This document shows positions 50,997-60,000 of a stretch of 64,000 nucleotides of DNA, one piece after another. How positions within the stretch are numbered: position 1 is the stretch's first letter; each line of letters opens with the position of its first letter. A program made the translations under genes and the position numbers. The DNA comes from Streptomyces sp. MJM8645 (GTDB taxonomy: Bacteria > Actinomycetota > Actinomycetes > Streptomycetales > Streptomycetaceae), in the NCBI RefSeq assembly GCF_001625365.1, contig NZ_LJJF01000001.1, positions 6,931,501 through 6,995,500 on the forward strand, read 5' to 3'. The notes beneath the pieces are model-generated. The model was not told the origin of the DNA. It did no database searches and saw only the letters and a list, made by a program, of their open reading frames with translations.

Positions 50997-52448
50997 ATGC
51001 AGTCGAAGCGCGACCAGGTGCAGGCCCACCTGTTCGTGATGGGCAGGCTCGCCACCGGCATGCTGCGCGGCGAGCCCGACGCGGCCGACACCCCGGCCGG
51101 GCGCACCTCGCGGGGCACCGTCATCGGGCTGGTCATCGCCGTGCTGGTGTGCCTGGTGGCGGCCGTGTACGGGGTGATCGTCCCCGGCGGCGCCACCGGC
51201 TGGCAGAAGCCCGGCACCCTGGTGGTGGTGAAGGAGAGCGGCGCCCGCTACCTCTTCCTGGACGGCAGCCTGCACCCCGTGCTGAACGAGGCCAGCGCCC
51301 GGCTGCTGGCCGGCGACCAGCTGGTGGTCGACCAGGTCAGCGTGCGCTCGCTGGCCGACACCCCGCGCGGCGTCCCGATCGGCATCCTCGGCGCCCCCGA
51401 CGGCCTGCCCGGGGCCGAGCAGCTCGCCGACGCGCCCTGGCTCGCCTGCGCCGTCAGCCGGCCCGGCCCGTCCGGCGGCCGCCTGGCGGAGCTGGCCCTG
51501 ACGGTCGGCCCGGGCCGCCGCGGCACCGGGCTGACGGACGGCCAGGGCGCGCTGGTCGCCGCCCCGGACGGCGCCGAGTACCTGCTCTGGCACGGCCGCC
51601 GGCTGCGCCTGGACACCGTCAACGGCGCCCGCCAGGCCCTCGGCCAGAGCGCCGTCGCCCCCTACCCGGTGACGGCCGCCTTCCTCAACGCGCTGGCCGC
51701 CGGCCCCGACCTGGCCGCTCCCGACCCGGGGGAGCGCGGCAAGGCCGGCCCGCAGCTCGGCGCCCACCCCACCCGGGTCGGCCAGCTGTTCACCGGCCCC
51801 GGCGGCGACCCCTACCTGCTGACCACGGCGGGGTTCACCCCGCTCAGCCGGATGGCCTTCGAGCTGCTGCGCAACGACCCCCGCACGCAGAGCGCCGCCT
51901 ACGGGGGCGACGTCGTCGCCCCCGTCCAGCTCGGCCCGGCCGACCTCACCGGGCACACCGCCCCGGCCGCCCAGCCGTCCGCCGCCGCCGGCGGGCTGCC
52001 GGCCGCGCCGCCGGAGCTGGTGACGATCCCCCAGAACCGGGGCGTCTGCGCCGACCTGCGGCTCACCGACCAGGCGCCGACCACCTCCGTCACCCTGGTC
52101 GACGCCGCCGCCGTCGAGGGCCCGCCGCCGGCCGCCCAGCCGGGCGTGGACCCGGCCTGCGCCGGCGCCGACAGCATCGCCGTCAAGCCCGGTGGCGGCG
52201 CCCTGGTGCGGGCGCTGTCCAGCGCGGGCGTCGGCGCGACCCTGTACCTGGTCACCGACGCCGGGGTGAAGTACCCGCTGGCCTCCGCCGTGGCGGTCAA
52301 ACAGCTCGGCTACGGCGAGGTCGTCCCCTCGGCCGTCCCCGAGGCCCTGCTGTCCCTGCTGCCGACCGGCCCCAGCCTCGACCCGGCCGCGCTGACCGGC
52401 GCCGCGAGCCCCGCGCCGCGGCCCTCAGGACCGTCCTGCGCGAGGTGA
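50997..52448 (+). CDS. eccB: Type VII secretion membrane protein EccB
   Basis: 483 residues. N-terminal MQSKRDQVQAHLFVMGRLAT is the EccB cytosolic signature (SKRDQVQAHxFxxxRL). A single membrane helix GTVIGLVIAVLVCLVAAVYG (about 40-60) leads to a periplasmic-side domain with repeats such as GARYLFLDGSLHPVLNEASA, and a late pair of cysteines (GVCADLRL, DPACAGAD). EccB is a structural part of the ESX membrane complex. ATG 50997 with GAGGAG upstream. Confidence 0.95.
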   Translation: MQSKRDQVQAHLFVMGRLATGMLRGEPDAADTPAGRTSRGTVIGLVIAVLVCLVAAVYGVIVPGGATGWQKPGTLVVVKESGARYLFLDGSLHPVLNEASARLLAGDQLVVDQVSVRSLADTPRGVPIGILGAPDGLPGAEQLADAPWLACAVSRPGPSGGRLAELALTVGPGRRGTGLTDGQGALVAAPDGAEYLLWHGRRLRLDTVNGARQALGQSAVAPYPVTAAFLNALAAGPDLAAPDPGERGKAGPQLGAHPTRVGQLFTGPGGDPYLLTTAGFTPLSRMAFELLRNDPRTQSAAYGGDVVAPVQLGPADLTGHTAPAAQPSAAAGGLPAAPPELVTIPQNRGVCADLRLTDQAPTTSVTLVDAAAVEGPPPAAQPGVDPACAGADSIAVKPGGGALVRALSSAGVGATLYLVTDAGVKYPLASAVAVKQLGYGEVVPSAVPEALLSLLPTGPSLDPAALTGAASPAPRPSGPSCAR

Positions 52449-52553
52449 ACCACCCCCCGGCACGCGTCCGTTGAAGCAGATGGACCGGGTCGGCCGACCC
52501 GCTCGGGCGGCATCCGCCGCAGCCGAGAACCCGTACCGACGAAAGGCAGCGCA

Positions 52554-52898
52554 ATGACCACTCCTCCGGGCTTGCAGACCGACGACGCGGCCGTCAAGAC
52601 CGTCCTGGCGACCCTGGACACCCACATCCAGGCCATGATGCGGGCCGGCCAGCAGGTCGAGGACGTCAACCTCGAAGTCCAGAACCACTTCAAGGCCGCG
52701 TGCAGCACCGCCTACCAGGGGAAGATCGACGACTGGCAGACCCGGTACCAGCGGCTCAAGAGCGCCTACGCCACCTTCCAGGACCGGTTCTCCACCGGGC
52801 ACACCCAGATCAACTCCGCCCACGACGAGGCCTACGGCGTCACCAACAGCTGGGGCGGCGGCGCGGGCGACGAGGTCTACAAGGGCCTCAACCTCTGA
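52554..52898 (+). CDS. Esx/WXG100-like small secreted protein (variant motif)
   Basis: 114 residues predicted as two helices with a central turn. The first helix (DDAAVKTVLATLDTHIQAMM) and the second (IDDWQTRYQRLKSAYATFQD) are WXG100-like. At the turn the motif reads STAYQGKIDDW, so the tryptophan of WxG is tyrosine. A Gly-rich end (SWGGGAGDEVYKGLNL) is present. ATG 52554 with GAAAGG. It is followed by a second small Esx-like gene, as in canonical esx pairs. Likely a T7SS substrate. Confidence 0.85.
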   Translation: MTTPPGLQTDDAAVKTVLATLDTHIQAMMRAGQQVEDVNLEVQNHFKAACSTAYQGKIDDWQTRYQRLKSAYATFQDRFSTGHTQINSAHDEAYGVTNSWGGGAGDEVYKGLNL

Positions 52899-52971
52899 TC
52901 CAGCCCGCGCCGACAGACCTGCCGGACCCGGACAGCCCGGGCCGGACCCCAGCCGACCGAAAGGACCAGCC

Positions 52972-53256
52972 ATGGCAAGCATCGAGCTCCACCACGCGAA
53001 CATCGACGAGGCGGCGGACGCCCTGACCCAGGCCGGCAACGGCATGCACTCCGCGATGGAGGACTGCCTCCAGGCCATCCAGACCGCCGAGCACCAGCTC
53101 AAGGGCGACCTGGCCGCCGCGGCCCACTCCTTCTACCTGGTGCTGGCCGGCCAGGACGCCACCATGACCACCGACATCCAGCAGGGCGCCGACACCCTGC
53201 GCACCATGCACGGCCTGCTCCGCGACGCGGACCGGCGCGGCGCGGCGGGCATCTGA
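52972..53256 (+). CDS. Second Esx-like small protein
   Basis: 94 residues, helical hairpin: ELHHANIDEAADALTQAGNG, DCLQAIQTAEHQLKGDLAAA, AHSFYLVLAGQDATMTTDIQ. The central turn is LKGD, with no Trp. Size and position directly after the first Esx-like gene suggest the heterodimer partner. ATG 52972 with GAAAGGA upstream. Confidence 0.8.
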   Translation: MASIELHHANIDEAADALTQAGNGMHSAMEDCLQAIQTAEHQLKGDLAAAAHSFYLVLAGQDATMTTDIQQGADTLRTMHGLLRDADRRGAAGI

Positions 53257-53295
53257 TGACGGCCGCGGAGCGGCTCGACCGGAGGGGCGGGCGCG

Positions 53296-53793
53296 ATGCC
53301 CACTAGCCCGCCGGAGCCGCCGAAGGTGCCCGACGCACCGACCCTGACCCCGCCGGCGCCCGGGCCCCCGGCACCGGACATGAGCCACACGCTCAGCGTC
53401 AACCACGACGACCTCGAGTACTTCGCGAACTCGATCCTGCCGTCGTACCTGAGCCAGCTGGAGACCGACCCGGGCTACTCGGCCATGCTGGGCTTCAGCG
53501 GCCAGGGCACGGTGACCACGAAACACCACTACGTCTCGCTGCTGGCCGGGAACTTCGAGAGCGGCACCAACCTGGCGAAGGGGTTCACGCACCTCGCCAG
53601 CACCGTGGTGGGTGATTTCAAGACCTTCCACAACCAGATGGAGAAGGGCCGGCTCGACGTCCTGAGCTTCCTGAACCTGATGGACACGGCTCACGACGAG
53701 GCTCTGACGGCCGCGCAAGTGATGCAGATCCTGCAAGACGTCATCGCCGTCGGTGGCGGTGGCGGCGGTGGTGGTGGCGGCGGCGGGAAGTAG
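53296..53793 (+). CDS. T7SS-associated hypothetical protein with Gly tail
   Basis: 165 residues. A proline-rich N-terminal 30 residues is followed by a helical body (NHDDLEYFANSILPSYLSQL, VSLLAGNFESGTNLAKGFTH, TVVGDFKTFHNQMEKGRLDV) and ends in 12 consecutive Gly and a Lys. The helical body resembles WXG100-type hairpins without the motif. ATG 53296 with GGAGGGG upstream. Function unknown; probably a substrate or chaperone. Confidence 0.75.
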   Translation: MPTSPPEPPKVPDAPTLTPPAPGPPAPDMSHTLSVNHDDLEYFANSILPSYLSQLETDPGYSAMLGFSGQGTVTTKHHYVSLLAGNFESGTNLAKGFTHLASTVVGDFKTFHNQMEKGRLDVLSFLNLMDTAHDEALTAAQVMQILQDVIAVGGGGGGGGGGGGK

Positions 53794-53859
53794 CGCTCTT
53801 CCCCTTCCGGTCGGCTCCCTGTAGTACCCCTGAACCCCTTGACTCACCTGGAGACCTCC

Positions 53860-56181
53860 GTGCCCATGCTCTGGGAGACGACGCTCGCCGCCTTCAACTC
53901 CAAGCAGGCTCCGGTGGAGATCACCACGCGGGACAAGATCGCGGGAGCGAAGGCCGAGAGATGGATCAAGTCCGGGAACATGTCCGTCGAGGACGGGTAC
54001 TTCGACCCCAAGGACGCGTCCACCCAGACGTACTTGACGGACGGCACGGGGCTGGGAAACCCGGACGTCTGGTGGGCGATGAACTTCTACGACGGCACCG
54101 CCAACAACGGCGATGGCGGCCCGCGCCACTTCAAGATCAACGTCCACATCGACTACGACAAGTGGGGGAACGACCCCAACGGCGTGCTCTCCAAGTTCAA
54201 CCACCAGGCCGAGTTGATCCTCGACCCGATCATGCCGGACGTCTCGACCGACGTGGCTCCGGACTCCAAGGCGAAGCTCCCGATCAGTACCCGCGGGAAC
54301 GACACGATCGACCCGCAGAGCCTGCTGGCCGGGGCCAAGGCGATCGAGGACACCACGAAGTGGTTGTCGACCCAGGCCGAAGCGTTCCGCAAGTGGGCGG
54401 AGCAGATCGACGGCCCGGGCGACAGCTGGGAGGGTGACGCGGCGGGCGAGTTCAAGAAGCTCCTCGAACGGTTCGCCGTCGAACTCGACGACCTGCGCAA
54501 CCAGTTGATCGGGGCCAACTACGGGCCCTCGCTGGAGTACGCGGCGTACGGAATCGGCGTCGTCATCAAGGCGGTCAGGACGGCGCAGACGGTCTGGTAC
54601 AGCACCGGGTTCCCGTACCAGTGCATCCAGGAGGTCCTGTGGGAGGAGATGCACAAGGCCCCCATGTCCTGGACCGCGGAGAGCACCTGGAAGTACGACA
54701 CCTCCTCGCTGGGCGACCCCCGCAACGACGCCTTCTACACCGCTCTCGACCAGAAGGCCAAGGAGAGGTGGCTGAAGAAGGTCGCCGACTACCTGGACAA
54801 GCCCGGTGACGACGCGATGGCGGCACTGGGGAGCGCGTACGACCCGCTGATCACCAAGCTCGGGTTCGACCTCATGCCGGTCGGCATCACGCTTCCGCCG
54901 AAGGAGATTCCGGACCCCAACAACCCCAACAACCCCAACAACCCCGACGCACCCCCACCGCCCGGTCTCGGCGACGGCAGCGGGGGAGCCGGCGGGGGAG
55001 ACGGCGGGGCCGGCGGGGACAAGAACAACCACATCCCCCCGCCGCCGATCATCGGTGGCGACGGCGCCGGTGGCAGCGGCGGTGGCGGGGGCGGCGGCAA
55101 GGGGAACAAGAACACCCACATCCCCCCGCCGCCGATCATCGGTGGCGACGGCGCCGGCGGGAACGGTGGCGGCCTCGGCGCCGGGACGCCGATCCGCGAC
55201 AAGGACGGCAACGTGCTCCTGGACAAGGACAAGAAGCCGATCCTCCTCCCGCCCGGCGGCTACATCTCGGGCGGCAAGGTCTACGACTCCTCCGGCAAGG
55301 AGGTGCTGGGCAAGGACGGCAAGCCGATCGTGGTGCCCCCCGGCGCCAACGTGCCGGCCGGCACCGGCGGAGGCGTGTACGGCCCCAACGCCAAGGTGCC
55401 GAAGGGATCGACCATCCGCGAGGACGGCACGGTGGTCGACCCCAACGGCAAGGAGATCCTGGACGCCAACGGCAACCCGATCGTGGTCGAGAAGGGCTCC
55501 TCGATCGCCGACGACGGCACCCTGCTGGACCCCCAGAAGAAGCCGATCTCCGACTACATCCAGCGCTCGCGCGACCTCCAGCACGCCTGGGCCTCGGTGG
55601 GCGGCAGTGGCAGCGGCAGCGGCAGCGGCAGTGGTGGTGGCGGAACCATCACCTGGGGCGACATCAGCGGTGCGCGCCCGCCGTCCACCGGTGGGGGCAC
55701 GCCCTGGACCCTGAACCTGGGGTCGGGGGGCAGCAGCCTCGACCAGAGCGACGGCTTCGGCGCGGTCGGCACCTACCCGGGGATGTTCAGCGGCGTCGGT
55801 GGGGGTGCGTACGAGGGCCTCGGCACCTCCGGCGGCGGCCAGGCCCCCCGGATCCTCAACACCAGCAGCGGAGTCGGCCCCCGGGTGGCGGAGAACGGCG
55901 GACCGCCGCCCGCGGCCAAGGTCGCCGGCGCCGGGGCAGCCGCCGCCGAGAAGGCCACGATGAGCCAGAAGGCCTCCGCACTCGCCGCCGAGGAGGCCGC
56001 CGCGATGCGGGGCCGCTCGGTGAACACCAGCGGCGGCGGGATGCCCATGGTCCCGCCGATGGGCGGCGGAATGGGCGGCGGCCAGGGCGAGAAGGGCCGG
56101 CAGCGGACCACCTGGCTGGCCGAGGACGAAGAGGTCTGGGGCACCGACACCGGTGCGGTCAGCGGAGTGATCGGCCGCTGA
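53860..56181 (+). CDS. Large T7SS-associated WXG-type protein with Gly/Pro-rich repeats
   Basis: 773 residues. N-terminal region is globular and includes GPGDSWEGDAAGEFKKLLER, a W-x-G helical hairpin (about residues 190-210). The middle is repetitive: NNPNNPNNP, two copies of HIPPPPIIGGDGAGG, and related DKDGNVLLDKDKKPILLPPG / GKDGKPIVVPPGANVPAGTG units. The C-terminus has TTWLAEDEEVWGTDTGAVSG, a W-L-x-E-D-x-x-x-W-G motif I have seen in actinobacterial T7SS-associated proteins. GTG 53860 is preferred over the TTG at 53839 because GGAG lies 6 bases upstream. Confidence 0.83.
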   Translation: MPMLWETTLAAFNSKQAPVEITTRDKIAGAKAERWIKSGNMSVEDGYFDPKDASTQTYLTDGTGLGNPDVWWAMNFYDGTANNGDGGPRHFKINVHIDYDKWGNDPNGVLSKFNHQAELILDPIMPDVSTDVAPDSKAKLPISTRGNDTIDPQSLLAGAKAIEDTTKWLSTQAEAFRKWAEQIDGPGDSWEGDAAGEFKKLLERFAVELDDLRNQLIGANYGPSLEYAAYGIGVVIKAVRTAQTVWYSTGFPYQCIQEVLWEEMHKAPMSWTAESTWKYDTSSLGDPRNDAFYTALDQKAKERWLKKVADYLDKPGDDAMAALGSAYDPLITKLGFDLMPVGITLPPKEIPDPNNPNNPNNPDAPPPPGLGDGSGGAGGGDGGAGGDKNNHIPPPPIIGGDGAGGSGGGGGGGKGNKNTHIPPPPIIGGDGAGGNGGGLGAGTPIRDKDGNVLLDKDKKPILLPPGGYISGGKVYDSSGKEVLGKDGKPIVVPPGANVPAGTGGGVYGPNAKVPKGSTIREDGTVVDPNGKEILDANGNPIVVEKGSSIADDGTLLDPQKKPISDYIQRSRDLQHAWASVGGSGSGSGSGSGGGGTITWGDISGARPPSTGGGTPWTLNLGSGGSSLDQSDGFGAVGTYPGMFSGVGGGAYEGLGTSGGGQAPRILNTSSGVGPRVAENGGPPPAAKVAGAGAAAAEKATMSQKASALAAEEAAAMRGRSVNTSGGGMPMVPPMGGGMGGGQGEKGRQRTTWLAEDEEVWGTDTGAVSGVIGR

Positions 56182-56219
56182 GTCGGCGCCGCGTCACGGG
56201 AGTGGAAAGGAACACGGAG

Positions 56220-56684
56220 ATGACGTTCTCGTTCGAGGAGCAGCTCGCCCAGGCGATGGCCGCCCTGGAGGAGCAGCAGGTCAAGATGGCCGAGATGACC
56301 CGGCAACTGCAGGCGGCGACGGCCTCGGTGACGACCAAGGACCGGATGCTCACCGTGAAGGTGGGCGCGCAGGGCGAGGTGCTCGCGCTGACCTTCCACA
56401 CCACCGCCTACCAGGAGATGGCCCCCGCGCACCTGGCCGCCGTCCTCAAGGACGTGTTGAACGAGGCCAAGGCCCGGATGGGCGAGCAGATCACCCGGTC
56501 GATGCGCGCCTTCGACGGGGTCGGCGAGTCGCTGCGCCTGGCGGTCACCGGTGACCAGGAGGAGGACCCCCTGCTGTCGATGCTGGGAGGACTGGACCTG
56601 GACGCGCTGTTGGAGCCGCTCACCGCGATGCGGCCGGGAGCCGACCAGACCAAGGCCCACAAGCAGGAGGAGTTCAATGGCTAA
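56220..56684 (+). CDS. YbaB/EbfC-like protein in T7SS locus
   Basis: 154 residues. EQLAQAMAALEEQQVKMAEM, TRQLQAATASVTTKDRMLTV, KVGAQGEVLALTFHTTAYQE follows the YbaB pattern (helix, then strand G-x-V-x-x-L/V). In ESX loci, EspL and related proteins have this fold and act as cytosolic stabilisers. DNA binding is possible but not shown. ATG 56220 with GGAAAGGAA upstream. The next gene overlaps by 8 bases. Confidence 0.85.
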   Translation: MTFSFEEQLAQAMAALEEQQVKMAEMTRQLQAATASVTTKDRMLTVKVGAQGEVLALTFHTTAYQEMAPAHLAAVLKDVLNEAKARMGEQITRSMRAFDGVGESLRLAVTGDQEEDPLLSMLGGLDLDALLEPLTAMRPGADQTKAHKQEEFNG

Positions 56685-56979
56685 GCAGTTGGTGAAACTT
56701 GAGGACCTGAAGGCGGCGTTCGGCGACTTCGACAAGATGTCCGAGCTGGTCGACAAGGTCTACGGCCAGATCGACCACGTCAACAAGGTGAACCGCACGG
56801 CGGCCGGATCCGACGAGATCGGCCAGCAGTACCACGAGAAGGTGGACGAGCCGACCACCAATCTGCTCGAACTGGTCGGCGGCATCAGGGACAAGCTGGC
56901 GCGCGTCGCGAAGAACGGCATGAACGTGGCCGACCTGTTCGACTCGACCGACGAGCACAATGCCGGGTTGGTGAAGTGA
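56677..56979 (+). CDS. Small helical protein in T7SS locus
   Basis: 100 residues. LEDLKAAFGDFDKMSELVDK, VYGQIDHVNKVNRTAAGSDE, YHEKVDEPTTNLLELVGGIR: two long helices separated by a GSDEIG turn, so an Esx-like hairpin without WxG. ATG 56677 lies within the end of the YbaB-like gene (8-base overlap) with GGAGGAG upstream, indicating coupled translation. Possibly a substrate or a chaperone of the giant protein downstream. Confidence 0.83.
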   Translation: MAKQLVKLEDLKAAFGDFDKMSELVDKVYGQIDHVNKVNRTAAGSDEIGQQYHEKVDEPTTNLLELVGGIRDKLARVAKNGMNVADLFDSTDEHNAGLVK

Positions 56980-57064
56980 CCCGCCGATAGCGCCGGACGG
57001 CGCCGTTCCCCACCCGCACCGCACGCACAGCACCAGCAGGCTTCGCAGCCGGAGGCTCCCCGCC

Positions 57065-60000
57065 ATGGCCCACTCCTCGATCCAGGTCTCGCCCGGCGTG
57101 GCGACCTTCTTCCACATCCTCACCGGGATGCCGTGGCCGGAGTCCAACGAGGGTTTGCTGCGCGACGTCCGGGACGAGTACAAGACGCTCTCCGAGGAAC
57201 TGCCGCAGCTCGAGGCCTACATCGTGGATCTGGTGGCCAAGTGCCGGCAGCAGTTCGAGGGGCAGACCGCCGAGGCCTTCGAGCAGGACATGGGGCGGTT
57301 CGTCGGCCAGGGGAAGGAGGGCACCAACTACATCGCCACGGCGACCGAACTCTGCAAGCAGCTCAGCGAGTTCGCGGGCAAGGTCGCGAACACCGTGGAG
57401 TACACGAAGTGGATGATCATCGGCCAGATCGTCCAGCTGCTGATCGAGATCGCGCTGGCCATCTTCTGGTCCCCGTTCACCGCCGGCACCTCGCTCCTCG
57501 CGGTCGAGCCCGTCAAGCAGGTCGTCAAGACGATCATCATCAACCTGCTGAAGAAGCTCCTCCAGGTGATCCTGATGCACACCTTCTTCGGTGTGGTGGG
57601 CGGCCTGGTGATGGACGGGATCATCCAGGGCATCCAGTTCGGGCAGGGCAACCGGCACGAGTGGGACAAGGACCTGACCAAGCAGGCCGCGATCTTCGGC
57701 GCGATCAGCGGCATCATCGCCGGCCCGCTGCACCTGCTGGGCATGGGCCTGGGCAAGCTCTTCGGCAAGATGTTCGGGAAGCTCTTCGTCTCGAAGGAAC
57801 TGAGCGCCTCGCTGAAGAACCTGGCTGCCGGGATCGCCAAGGGCGGGACCAAGGAGTTCGCGAACCTCGGAGCCAAGGAACTCGGCAATGTCGGGGCCAA
57901 GGAACTCGGCAACGCCGGGGCCAAGGGGCTCGGGAAGGCCGGGGCGAAGGAGGCCGGGGCCGGCGCCGGCCGGGCGATCGGGGACGAGGCGGCGAACAAG
58001 TTCGCCAACAGCCTCGAAAAGCTCCTGCGGGAGAACTCCGCCTTCCTCTCCAAGGGCTTCGCGGCCGGCGGCAAGACCGGCGCCAAGGCCGGGGCCCAGT
58101 TCGCGGAGAACATGGCGAAGTCCTTCGAGAAGCACCTCGGCCCCGCCCTCGGCAAGGACCTCGCCCGCGAGCTGGGAACGGCGTTCGGCAAGGAGTTCGC
58201 CCAGAAGTGGGCCAAGTCGGGGGAAGCCCGCGCGGGCCTGGCCGCCGCCCTGCGCGAGATCGCGAACAACTCCAAGGTCGCCACCGGAGAACTCAAGCTC
58301 CTGGCCGAGAAGCTTCCCGAACTCGCCGGCCGCGTCGGCAAGATGAACACGATGTTCGTGCTCGGCCACGTGCTCGGCGAGCAGGTCAAGAACGGTCTCA
58401 ACCAGTACCTGACCGAGGGCTTCTACAACCTGATCTTCGAGCCGAACCACGAGTTCTCGGCCAGCGGCGCGAGCTTCCTCAGCGGCTTCCTCATGGGCGG
58501 CGCGCGCCACCTGATGCACGGCCTCACCTCGCCCCTGATGACCAAGTACGTCAACTTCGTCCGGGACCTCCAGCACGCCGACATCCCCCACGACGGCAGC
58601 AAGTACTTCCACCCGCTCCACCCCCTCACCCTGCTGTCCGTGGCCACCAACCTGTCCGGCCACGCCGCGCCGTTCCCGGTGCCCAGGCTCGGCGAGCGCC
58701 TCCCCGCCCCGACCGAGGGCGGCCCGCACCTGACCAGCACCGAGGGCGGCGGCCGCACCACCTCGCTCACCCCGCCGTCCGGTTCGCACCGCACCGACGG
58801 CGGGCCCAGCACCGAGGGCGGGTCCAAGACGGACGGCGGGTCGAACGCGGCCGGCACCGAGGGCGGCAAGTCGACGGGCCCGAAGCCGTCGATCGGCACG
58901 GAGACGCCGGGCGGGGACAAGACCTCCAAGCCCGGCTCGCAGACCGGCAACGGTGGCCGGACCACGCCGGACCCCGCCACCCGCCGCCCCACCGAGTCCG
59001 GGGGCGACCAGGGCAAGCAGACGGGTGGCAACACGGCGACGGCGGGTGGCGGCGACCCGAAGCCGGATCCGCGGCCTGCACCGAAGCCCGATCCCAAGCC
59101 GGACCCGAAGCCCGATCCCAAGCCGGATCCCAAGCCGGATCCCAAGCCGGATCCCAAGCCGGACCCGAAGCCGGATCCCAAGCCGGACCCGAAGCCGGAC
59201 CCCAAGCCCGACCACACGCCCGACCCTCCGAACCCCGACCGCACGACGGACCCCAAGCGGGACCCGAACCCTGACCCCAAGCCCGACCACAAGCCCGACC
59301 CGAAGCCGTCCAAGGAGGGCGACGGACGGCCTCCCAAGACCGAGGGCGGTCCGGACGGCAGCAAGGACCCCGACCCGAACGGTCCTCGCAAGGACACCCC
59401 CAAGTCCGAGTACGAACTCCAGCGCGAACACCTCCGGGAACAACGCCTTCAGGGCGAGAAGGACCGTGCGGCGGCTGCTGAGGCTGCTCGTAAGGCGAGG
59501 GAGGCGTTGGATCCGTCGCAGGCGGACGGTGACGGGGTCAAGAAGTCGGGTGATGGCGAGAAGGAGCCGCGGCCTGACCCGATGTACACGGCGCAGGGTG
59601 AGATACACCGGGATCTGCGTGCGCAGGGTGAGCTGCAGCGGGATCTGCGTGCGCAGGCTGAGGCTGCTCGTAAGGCGAGGGAGGCGTCGGGTCCGTCGCA
59701 GGCGGACGGTGACGGGGTCAAGAAGTCGGGTGATGGCGAGGAGGAGCCGCGGCCTGACCCGATGTACACGGCGCAGGGTGAGATACACCGGGATCTGCGT
59801 GCGCAGGGTGAGCTGCAGCGGGATCTGCGTGCGCAGGCTGAGGCTGCTCGTAAGGCGAGGGAGGCGTCGGGTCCGTCGCAGGCGGACGGTGACGGGGTCA
59901 AGAAGTCGGGTGATGGCGAGAAGGAGCCGCAGCCTGACCCCGGGTATTCGTCGCAGGCTGAGGCGTTCCGGCAACTGCGTGAGCAGGGTGAGAAGGATCG

